From: Microgenomates group bacterium
GTDB lineage: Bacteria; Patescibacteriota; Microgenomatia; UBA1406; GWC2-37-13
NCBI GenBank assembly: GCA_028276105.1
Contig: JAPYWZ010000025.1
Location: forward strand, 1 to 8,000
DNA length: 8,000 bases
Reading direction: 5' to 3'
This document shows positions 1-5,639 of the stretch, piece after piece; position 1 is the stretch's first letter, and each line of letters starts with the position of its first letter. Made by a program: the position numbers and the translations under genes. The notes below the pieces were generated by a model that saw only the letters and a program-made list of their open reading frames with translations, was not told where the DNA came from and made no database searches.

Positions 1-628
1 TTTGATTTGTCATTTTGCCCTCCGAATCGGAGGGTGATATTTGATTTTTAATATTTTTCCAATACTCTATATCAAAAGGTGGATATATTACTTCGCTTTC
101 TCTTTGATAGTACTTTAAACACCGCTTTTGAACCGTTTTGGAAATAGAAATAATTCTATCAGCCCTTTGAGCGCAGGCATAATCCCATTTTCTTAAGTAA
201 TTTAAGTAAGGAGAAACTAAAAACTTTTTTAAACCAAAAAGATGATAGTTTTGCGGCATTATCCACAAAAAACGGGTTGGGGTTAAAAGATAAACAATGT
301 GTTTGACTGGTGTTTTAACAATTACTCCTTTGGCAAAAGAAGAGGTGACAGAAATTACTAAATTAAAATCAGAGAAATCAAAAGTTTCAAACGCCAAAGG
401 ATAAAAAGGAAGAGACAAAAGACGGTTTTTTTTTATAAAAGAAGGAAGTTTTTGAATAAAAGACGTTTTTATTAAAAAATTTTTTGCCCAGAAGGCTTTT
501 TTCTCATCAAAATAAGAGGTAAAAAGAACGGCCTTTGGAAAAATTTCTAAAAAAGTCAAAAGCACTCTTTCTACCCCACCCCATTTATCCAACCAATCAT
601 AAACAATGGCTACTTTTTTTTCTTCCAT
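1..628 (-). CDS. GT4-family glycosyltransferase, N-terminal part (runs off the window)
   Basis: This is the N-terminal 209 codons of a predicted cytoplasmic, nucleotide-sugar-dependent glycosyltransferase with a GT-B fold; the reading frame is open to the window edge. I chose the ATG at 628-626, which gives MEEKKVAIVYDWLDKWGGVE. Visible family features are the 'YDWL..WGGVER' N-terminal Rossmann segment with the Gly-Gly-x-Glu turn (residues 10-21), 'TPTRFLW' (about 116-122, equivalent to the TPxRxxW motif of WbaZ-like GT4 enzymes), 'SISK' (161-164), and 'YYQRESEVIYPPFD' (173-186), which leads into the linker before the C-terminal domain. The C-terminal donor-binding domain with its E-x7-E motif lies outside the window. 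The gene is divergent from the GT39-like gene at 664 and shares its promoter region. A GC-rich palindrome lies inside the coding sequence near the edge. Family is confident; sugar and acceptor are unknown. Confidence 0.88.
   Translation of the reverse strand, partial: MEEKKVAIVYDWLDKWGGVERVLLTFLEIFPKAVLFTSYFDEKKAFWAKNFLIKTSFIQKLPSFIKKNRLLSLPFYPLAFETFDFSDFNLVISVTSSFAKGVIVKTPVKHIVYLLTPTRFLWIMPQNYHLFGLKKFLVSPYLNYLRKWDYACAQRADRIISISKTVQKRCLKYYQRESEVIYPPFDIEYWKNIKNQISPSDSEGKMTNQ
18..34. repeat. GC-rich palindrome inside the GT4 gene
   Basis: CCCTCCGAATCGGAGGG is a perfect 8-bp inverted repeat around one central base, about 70% GC in a window that is otherwise very AT-rich. On the minus strand it is read in frame as part of 'SPSDSEGK' (residues 198-205). 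It is flanked by direct repeats TTTGATTT at 1-8 and 40-47, exactly 39 bp (13 codons) apart, so the residue pair 'NQ' appears on both sides. This looks like a small palindromic element tolerated in the interdomain linker. No second copy was seen in the window. Confidence 0.6.
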
Positions 629-663
629 TTTTTTTATTAAATTAAAGTATAATAAAACCAAAT
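629..663. promoter_or_regulatory. Divergent promoter region with overlapping -10 boxes
   Basis: The 35-bp gap between the two divergent start codons holds a perfect TATAAT on the plus strand (648-653), followed by 10 nt before the ATG at 664. The overlapping complement gives TATACT on the minus strand (651-646), 17 nt before the ATG at 628. With the usual ~7-nt spacing to the transcription start, the plus transcript would begin within about 4 nt of its ATG and the minus one about 10 nt before its ATG. No convincing TTGACA -35 box is visible on either strand and there is no Shine-Dalgarno. Promoter assignment is by motif only. Confidence 0.55.
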
Positions 664-2181
664 ATGTTTAACATTTTAAATATTTTAAATTTTTTTAAGA
701 AAAATTTTAACAAAAAAGATTTTTTAATAATTTTTTTGATTTTTTTTCTTTATTTCTTCACCCGTCTTGTCAACTTAGAGAAATTTCCTATTTTTACCGA
801 TGAAGGAATCTACATTACCTGGGCAAAAACTGCCTGGCATGATGCATCAATGCGTTTTATTTCTTTAACCGATGGCAAGCAACCACTGCAAACCTGGGCC
901 ACCATTCCTTTTTTAAAACTTTTTCCCAATCATCCCCTTTTTGCCGGTCGACTTTTTTCTGTTTTTACTGGTTTTTTCTCTTTATTTTTTGTCTTTTGCC
1001 TTCTTTTTTTTATCTTTGACAAAAAAACCGCTTTTTTGGGAAGTTTTTTTTATATCTTTACCCCCTACTTTCTTTTTTACGATCGAATGGCTTTGACTGA
1101 TTCGGCCGTAAACATGGGTTTTTTGGGAATTTTGTTTTTTTCTTTACTTCTTATTAAATATATCCGTTTAGATGTAGCTTTAATTTTTGGTTTATTTTCT
1201 GGCTTGGCACTACTTACCAAATCATCAACCCAACTTTTTGTTTTTTTAGGACTTTTAGCACCAATAACTTTTCTTTTTAAAAAAGAAAAAGAAAGGTTAA
1301 TTAAAACATTAAATTTTTATCTTCTTTATTGTTTAGTAATTATTCTTGCCTTTTTGATTTACAACATCCAACGTTTATCCCCTTATATGCATTATATTGG
1401 CATAAAAAACACCACCTTTTTAATGACGAAAGAAGAATTTTTAAAAGCACCTTTTTCTTTGTTTTGGAACAATGTTTTTGGAGTTTTGGTTGATATTGTT
1501 TGGGAAGCTGGATTTGTTTTACCAATTTTTGCTTTTTTTGGTTTATTTTTTCTTTTTAAAAAACAAGCATCTTTGGCTTTTTATCTTTTTCTTTGGTTTT
1601 TAATCCCTTTTTTAATTATTGCCTCAATTTCCAAAGTAATTTTTCCACGATACTTAATATTTTTTGCCTCGTTAATGGTTATTTTTGCCTCGTTTTTTCT
1701 TACCCACATCAATAAAAAAGCAAAAATCTTTCTTTTTACAATTTTTTTAATCTCCGCTTTATATTTTGATCACAAAATCCTTTTTGATTTTAAAAATATT
1801 TCTTTTCCAAAAATCGATCGAGGACAGTATATTGAAGGTCCACCAGCTGGATGGGGGGTCAAAGAGATTATTGATTTTTCCATTAAAAAATCAAAAGAAA
1901 AACCAGTGATTTTAATGGCAGAAGGAAATTTTGGTCTTGTTGGTGATATGCTTCGCGCCAGTCTCCCCCGCGATAATCATCAAGTTTCTGTAGACGCTTA
2001 CTGGCCACTTGAAGAAAAACATTTAATTTCTCGTCAAAAAGATTTAGATAAATATTATATTTATGTTGTTTTTCCTCACCGTAATGACTTTCCCCAAAAC
2101 TGGCCACTAAAACTTATCAAAAAATTTGAAAAACCAGGAAAAAAATCAGCCATTTATTTTTTTGAGTTGCTAAAAAAATGA
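664..2181 (+). CDS. ArnT/PMT-like (GT39-like) membrane glycosyltransferase
   Basis: This 505-aa polytopic GT-C fold enzyme is predicted to transfer a sugar from a polyprenyl-phosphate donor to an acceptor on the outer face of the membrane. After a short Lys/Asn-rich cytoplasmic start, the first membrane helix (about 20-35) leads to 'FPIFTDEGIY' (41-50). Its Asp-Glu pair (46-47) sits where GT-C enzymes keep the catalytic/metal-binding acid in the first extracytoplasmic loop. Then come 'GKQPLQTWAT' (71-80) and 'DRMALTDSAVN' (140-150), both typical of bacterial PMT_2 proteins. Around 8-10 further hydrophobic segments follow. From about residue 384 the tail is soluble ('GPPAGWGVKEI', 'ILMAEGNFG') and probably extracytoplasmic, as in many CPR members. 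The start is supported by the -10 box just upstream and implies a leaderless or near-leaderless mRNA. Its stop overlaps the next ATG (ATGA), so the two genes are co-transcribed and translationally coupled. Substrate unknown. Confidence 0.85.
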   Translation: MFNILNILNFFKKNFNKKDFLIIFLIFFLYFFTRLVNLEKFPIFTDEGIYITWAKTAWHDASMRFISLTDGKQPLQTWATIPFLKLFPNHPLFAGRLFSVFTGFFSLFFVFCLLFFIFDKKTAFLGSFFYIFTPYFLFYDRMALTDSAVNMGFLGILFFSLLLIKYIRLDVALIFGLFSGLALLTKSSTQLFVFLGLLAPITFLFKKEKERLIKTLNFYLLYCLVIILAFLIYNIQRLSPYMHYIGIKNTTFLMTKEEFLKAPFSLFWNNVFGVLVDIVWEAGFVLPIFAFFGLFFLFKKQASLAFYLFLWFLIPFLIIASISKVIFPRYLIFFASLMVIFASFFLTHINKKAKIFLFTIFLISALYFDHKILFDFKNISFPKIDRGQYIEGPPAGWGVKEIIDFSIKKSKEKPVILMAEGNFGLVGDMLRASLPRDNHQVSVDAYWPLEEKHLISRQKDLDKYYIYVVFPHRNDFPQNWPLKLIKKFEKPGKKSAIYFFELLKK

Positions 2182-2723
2182 TGAAAAAAATTTTTTCAAA
2201 AATCTTATTTTTTAGCCCATTTTTATTAATTTTTTTGTTCCTTATTTACCATTATCGTTTTGTTTACCAAACTCCTTTTGATGAAAAATATGCCCGTGAT
2301 TTATTTGATCATTCCCAATATCGAATTCCCCGAAGTCCAAGATCAATCAGTGATGAACTTCTCTATCAAGTGGCTGGTGTTGATTATTTAAAAACCGGAA
2401 ATCTCTTTGATATTAATCCAGAAAAAGCCCCATTGGCTAAATATTTTTATGGACTATCAATTCTTTTTTTCAAAAATGCCCAAATAATTTCGATTTTTAT
2501 TTTTTTAATAACTTTCATTGTCTATTTTCATTTAGTTAAATTATTTATCAGAAATAATTTTCTAATTTTTCTTTGCTTATTGATATTTATCACTGAACCA
2601 CTGGTGTACTCACAAATGGCCATCGCTATGCTTGAACTTCCAGAAGTCTTATTTTTTTTAGTTCATGTCTATTTTTTCCTTAGATTACTTAAGATAAAAA
2701 AATTAAAAAAAGCAATTTATTAG
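2178..2723 (+). CDS. N-terminal fragment: GT39-like catalytic part
   Basis: This 181-codon fragment has an N-terminal membrane helix (about 8-25), then an extracytoplasmic loop with 'SISDELLYQVAG' (56-67). The Asp-Glu pair at 59-60 is in the position of the GT-C catalytic acid. It is followed by 'NPEKAPLAKYFYG' (80-92), equivalent to the 'PPLGKY' segment of protein O-mannosyltransferase-type enzymes, and then three more hydrophobic helices. The last residues 'KKLKKAIY' before the TAG lie at and beyond the A-tract, where the -1 frame takes over, so only about the first 178 codons belong to the ancestral protein. ATG at 2178 is preferred over the immediately following ATG at 2181 because it gives the ATGA overlap with the upstream gene. 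Confidence 0.7.
   Translation: MMKKIFSKILFFSPFLLIFLFLIYHYRFVYQTPFDEKYARDLFDHSQYRIPRSPRSISDELLYQVAGVDYLKTGNLFDINPEKAPLAKYFYGLSILFFKNAQIISIFIFLITFIVYFHLVKLFIRNNFLIFLCLLIFITEPLVYSQMAIAMLELPEVLFFLVHVYFFLRLLKIKKLKKAIY
2696..2711 (+). other. Double A7 tract at the frameshift point (A7-TT-A7)
   Basis: The upstream frame is lost within A7 (2696-2702), TT, A7 (2705-2711). In the incoming frame both heptamers read as A AAA AAA, the phase required for tandem -1 tRNA slippage. A -1 shift at either one enters the frame that codes for the rest of the protein ('SNLLDLLIAGISLG...'). No obvious downstream stem-loop or upstream SD-like stimulator is visible. A one-base indel in a homopolymer, real or technical, explains it equally well. 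Confidence 0.5.
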
Positions 2724-2851
2724 ATTTATTAATTGCTGGAATTTCTTTAGGGGCATTTACTTCTATAAGATTTGGTTTATTTGCAGCTATTCTTATTTTT
2801 GTTGATTTTCTACTCGCTTTAAGAAAAAAAATACTACCGCTTTTTTTCTCG

Positions 2852-3133
2852 ATGACTATTTTTTCTATGCTTTTTTATATTTTAATTTACTTTCCATATT
2901 TTTTGGCTGGAAATAATTTTATTTCTTTCTTAAAAGCTCAAAAATGGATTGTTCATCATTATCTTGATTCATGGCGTGTTTCTAATATTAAAACAATCTA
3001 CGGCTCAATATTTATTTACTTTCTTACCGGTTTTAATAAAGGTTGGTATGAAGGAGCTATCTGGGAAAGAATACCTGAATGGACAATTTTTTGGCCTGTA
3101 TACATCTTAATTTTTTTCATCCAATTGAAATAA
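2852..3133 (+). CDS. Middle fragment: membrane segments of the disrupted GT39-like gene
   Basis: This stretch runs from an internal ATG to the in-frame TAA, but the same frame is open from about 2700 and continues the N-terminal fragment through 'LLDLLIAGISLGAFTSIRFG'. It is therefore probably not an independent gene. It encodes hydrophobic helices and a loop with 'FNKGWYEGAIWERIPEWTIFWPV' content (residues about 61-84 counted from this ATG), a Trp-rich segment of the kind seen in the later loops of PMT-like enzymes. The stop at 3131-3133 falls after 'FFIQLK'. The same frame resumes at once with 'TLIFTKKFIQEKINDEEIKH', which fits a cytoplasmic loop. A single substitution from a sense codon would account for the stop. 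Confidence 0.5.
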   Translation: MTIFSMLFYILIYFPYFLAGNNFISFLKAQKWIVHHYLDSWRVSNIKTIYGSIFIYFLTGFNKGWYEGAIWERIPEWTIFWPVYILIFFIQLK

Positions 3134-3232
3134 ACTTTAATCTTCACCAAAAAATTTATTCAAGAAAAAATCAACGATGAAGAGATTAAGCATTTTTATA
3201 TTAACATTTTACTTACGTTTCTCATCGGCTTA

Positions 3233-4249
3233 ATGATTTTTATACCGGTTTTCGTAAGATACCTTTTATTATTATTTCCTTTTTTAATTCTTAATACTAT
3301 AAAAGAAATCCCCAAACTAAAAAAAATCAACTTTCGTCACAAAGTATTAATAATCATCTTTTTATCAACTTATTTTATTCAACAATTATATTATCTTAGT
3401 CCATCACCAAACTCGGTAATAAAAGAAATTACCCGTCAATGGCAAAATAGTACTTATCAAGATTTTTATGACCTATTAGAAATGAAAAATAGAAAAATAG
3501 ATCGCTGGAAATTTTGGCGAAGGATGAAGCTCATAGAAAAAGAAATCGGTATTAATAAAAAACAAGTAACAATAAAATTAAAAGAAAACTTTTATCCGTG
3601 GAAAAATAAATTGAAAGGAGAAATTTTTATTAGTCTTAATACAAAAATAGGAAAAATCGACAATCGATCAGAAACTGAATTTATAAAAGAAAAAGGTCGA
3701 TGGAAAATGATTTGGCAAGATAAATATTTTATTCCTAATTTAGATCAAGATGATCAAGTCATTGGAAATTTTGAATTAGGAAGGTACGGAAGAATTCTTT
3801 TAAAGGATGGCACCATTCTTAGCGATGAAGAAAAAAGACCGTTTTTTCTTGTCATCCAAAAAGAAATTACTAATGATAAAAAGCTTCAATTACAGCTGGC
3901 TAAATTAACCGGTAAAGGTGGAACTTTTGATATCGAAATTATTTATCGCCCCAATAGTTTACCCGATGTCACCACTGAAATTGGTTTTATTAAAGAAGAT
4001 TATAATCTTTCTGACTTTAATAAGATTAAATTGGAAAAAGGGGTTATTTATGAAATGAGACCAACAAGAGTGTATTATCCCAATCTCAAAAAAGGATATC
4101 CAACCGACTTAATAAAAAAAATTGCCTGGCAAAATAGAAATATAATTGATCCCGAATGGGGTGGAAAGATAATGATTAAAAAGAGGGGCGGAAAGATAAT
4201 CATTATAAAAGAAAAAATAAAAAAAGATGGCAAAGATATAGTTTTATAA
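3233..4249 (+). CDS. C-terminal fragment: last membrane helices plus MecA_N/PBP-dimerisation-like region, no transpeptidase
   Basis: This is the intact 338-codon remainder of the broken gene, counted from its first ATG. Its frame is open upstream to 3134, so the ATG is not a natural start. Residues 1-22 and 36-55 are membrane helices. Residues 61-170 resemble the NTF2-like MecA_N domain of PBP2a: 'ITRQWQNSTYQDFYDLL', 'KEIGINKKQVTIK', 'LNTKIGKIDNRSETEFIKEK', 'GRWKMIWQ', then 'IPNLDQDDQV'. Residues 184-196 ('RYGRILLKDGTIL') match the 'RGKILDRNxxxLA' entry to the PBP dimerisation domain. Residues 309-338 end in 'KIKKDGKDIVL', equivalent to the 'KKKDGKDIQLTID' junction of PBP2a just before the transpeptidase domain, where this protein stops. 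The SxxK, SxN and KTG catalytic motifs are absent. The region would face outward and could bind a partner or cell wall; it cannot itself cross-link. The assignment rests on remembered family sequences. Confidence 0.6.
   Translation: MIFIPVFVRYLLLLFPFLILNTIKEIPKLKKINFRHKVLIIIFLSTYFIQQLYYLSPSPNSVIKEITRQWQNSTYQDFYDLLEMKNRKIDRWKFWRRMKLIEKEIGINKKQVTIKLKENFYPWKNKLKGEIFISLNTKIGKIDNRSETEFIKEKGRWKMIWQDKYFIPNLDQDDQVIGNFELGRYGRILLKDGTILSDEEKRPFFLVIQKEITNDKKLQLQLAKLTGKGGTFDIEIIYRPNSLPDVTTEIGFIKEDYNLSDFNKIKLEKGVIYEMRPTRVYYPNLKKGYPTDLIKKIAWQNRNIIDPEWGGKIMIKKRGGKIIIIKEKIKKDGKDIVL
4160..4213 (+). repeat. Imperfect 27-bp tandem duplication (two 9-codon units)
   Basis: Units 4160-4186 and 4187-4213 encode 'GGKIMIKKR' and 'GGKIIIIKE'. 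The first 18 bases match at 16 positions, including a shared GGAAAGATAAT block, and the unit length is in frame. It lies in the PBP-like tail just before the C-terminus, where related PBPs have a Gly-Gly beta-hairpin. It may be a small in-frame duplication of one strand or simply two similar strands. Confidence 0.5.
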
Positions 4250-4265
4250 AAGATCAATCTTTTAT
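4246..4265. terminator. Possible bidirectional terminator at convergent gene ends
   Basis: ATAAAAGAT-CA-ATCTTTTAT is a perfect 9-bp inverted repeat with a 2-nt centre. It spans the TAA of the plus gene (4247-4249) and the TGA of the minus gene (4256-4254), which are only 4 bp apart. T-rich tracts follow on both strands. The stem has a single G-C pair and the loop must open to be sterically possible, so it is a weak hairpin. Position and symmetry are the main support. Confidence 0.3.
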
Positions 4266-5639
4266 TCCTTCAAAAACAAAAACTATTGCTAAAAAATAGA
4301 TCAGTGGAATAAACTGAAGAAAAATTCTTTCCAAAGATGATTCAAGTTGGACTAGATAAGGAAATGGGGTGATCAAAAAGACATAAAAATAAGAAATAAT
4401 TTGAAAAAATAAAATCAAAAACAAAGGTAATATTTTTTTAATTTTTCCTTTATAAAACAAAATCGTCCCAAAAAAAATAATCAAAAAAAGAGCAATAATT
4501 AAATTTAGACCATATTTATCGGTATTAAAATACTCGAGAAAAAAATAATTAAAAATCACTTTTAACCGCAGCAAGTTTTCTTTCTTTGGAATTAAATTAC
4601 CGTCTAAAAATGAAGGAATTAAATTTATTCTTCGATAAAATTCCCAGTATAAAAATGGCAAAAAACTTAAAAAATACAAAAAATATTTTTGAACAAAATT
4701 TAAAATGCCAAAATTTAATCCAAAAATAACTAACAAAATAAAAACGCTAATCAAACTAAAAGGCAAAGCTTCATTTTTTATCATTAAAGAATAACCTAAA
4801 CCCAAAAGAATTAATTTGGGATATAAAAAACGATTTTCTTTTTTTACTATAAAAAAATAAACTAAAGAAAAAATTACCAAAAAAATATAACCCAATTGGA
4901 AATCAACATAACCATTATGAGAATAAATAATAAAAGTACTACTAATCATTAAGGTAAGAGTTAATAAAAAAAGAATAAATTTTGAAAAACTTTTCTCAAA
5001 GAAGTTAATCAGCAAACCAAAAAATAAAAAACTCATATTAATAAAAAACCAAACAAAGTAAAATTGAATCGCTTGTTCATTAACTTTATTTATTAGTCGA
5101 TAATAGATATTAATAATCAATGGAATACCCAGCGGATAAGCCTGGGACGAATAATAAAAATTCTCACTCTTCAAAAATGGCAATATATTTTGATCAAAAT
5201 ATAAAGCTTTTGCTTTTAAAAACCAAATCGCCAAAGCATCCCAAGAAATTAAAAATGAAGTTAAACTTTCAATCATTAAGGGAGTAAAAAAAATTAAGGC
5301 AAAAACAAAATAAACTAAATTCAATTTTTTTAATTTTATTTCTTTTCTTTCTTTTAAAAATAAAAAAATAAATAAAATGCTTGTTAAAAAAAACAATCCA
5401 AAAAAAATATTCAGACTTAAAACATTAAATTTTTTAAAAACAAAAAGAAAAAAAATTAGGAAAGAAAAAATAGCATTGCCAAAAAACCAAGAATAGCTTA
5501 AGTTTAAAAATAAATTATTTTTTTTAAAAAAGTTTTTAAAAAACAATAATAAAAAATTTATTCCTAAAATTTGGATAAAAAAGACAAAAGAAAAAACGAT
5601 TAAATTATCTTTGTTAAATAGGATGTTTAACATAATCAA
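4254..5639 (-). CDS. Polytopic GT-C-like membrane glycosyltransferase
   Basis: This protein of about 460 residues is almost entirely membrane-spanning, with roughly 11-13 hydrophobic segments. It is predicted to be a GT-C fold glycosyltransferase using a lipid-linked sugar outside the cell. The best-supported motifs are 'SWDALAIWFLKAKALYFD' (132-149), with an Asp in the first large extracytoplasmic loop, and 'QAYPLGIPLIINIYYRL' (166-182), the 'YPxxxPL' pattern common in RgtA/ArnT-like proteins. It has no sizeable soluble C-terminal domain and ends 'FVFEGIKD'. Two starts are possible: a TTG at 5639, overlapping the upstream stop as TTGA, or an ATG at 5633, 2 nt after that stop. The ATG is the more usual codon and I slightly prefer it. 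It is the last gene of the minus operon and is translationally coupled to the 206-aa gene. Specificity unknown. Confidence 0.72.
   Translation of the reverse strand: MIMLNILFNKDNLIVFSFVFFIQILGINFLLLFFKNFFKKNNLFLNLSYSWFFGNAIFSFLIFFLFVFKKFNVLSLNIFFGLFFLTSILFIFLFLKERKEIKLKKLNLVYFVFALIFFTPLMIESLTSFLISWDALAIWFLKAKALYFDQNILPFLKSENFYYSSQAYPLGIPLIINIYYRLINKVNEQAIQFYFVWFFINMSFLFFGLLINFFEKSFSKFILFLLTLTLMISSTFIIYSHNGYVDFQLGYIFLVIFSLVYFFIVKKENRFLYPKLILLGLGYSLMIKNEALPFSLISVFILLVIFGLNFGILNFVQKYFLYFLSFLPFLYWEFYRRINLIPSFLDGNLIPKKENLLRLKVIFNYFFLEYFNTDKYGLNLIIALFLIIFFGTILFYKGKIKKILPLFLILFFQIISYFYVFLITPFPYLVQLESSLERIFLQFIPLIYFLAIVFVFEGIKD

Larger units (their letters stand above)
2178..4249 (+). pseudogene. Disrupted GT39-like membrane glycosyltransferase with a PBP2a-like (MecA_N + dimerisation) C-terminal region
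   Basis: Reading 2178 to about 2711 in one frame, then shifting -1 to the frame running to 4249, restores a single ~690-residue protein apart from one in-frame TAA (3131-3133). The N-terminal half is a GT-C glycosyltransferase with a DE motif and about 8-9 membrane segments. It continues without a natural boundary into a soluble Lys-rich region that resembles the non-catalytic N-terminal half of class B penicillin-binding proteins of the PBP2a type. Both lesions are minimal: one shift in a double A7 tract and one codon. The amino-acid sequence between and after them still looks like a coherent protein. Recent decay, sequencing/assembly error, or a slippage-expressed gene are therefore all possible. 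It is the second gene of the plus-strand pair, overlapping the upstream stop by 4 nt. Confidence 0.7.

Noticed and set aside
673..690. Exact 9-bp tandem repeat (ATTTTAAAT twice) at the start of the 664 gene
   Set aside because: It is explained by the repeated residues Ile-Leu-Asn in AT-only codons; chance is likely in this composition.
1340..1525. Minus-strand ORF of 61 codons inside the 664-2181 gene
   Set aside because: It lies wholly within a well-supported glycosyltransferase gene, has no promoter or ribosome binding site, and its protein is a low-complexity antisense shadow.
1883..2107. Minus-strand ORF of 74 codons
   Set aside because: It is antisense to the soluble tail of the 505-aa glycosyltransferase, with no recognisable motif or start signal.
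2178..4249. Alternative genetic code as the reason for the broken gene
   Set aside because: The CPR recoding I know of affects TGA only. Here the internal stop is TAA, one lesion is a frameshift, and TGA serves as a normal stop in neighbouring genes.
4075..4257. Minus-strand ORF of 60 codons with hydrophobic residues
   Set aside because: It is antisense to the PBP-like tail; the hydrophobic Phe/Ile stretches are the complement of Lys-rich codons.
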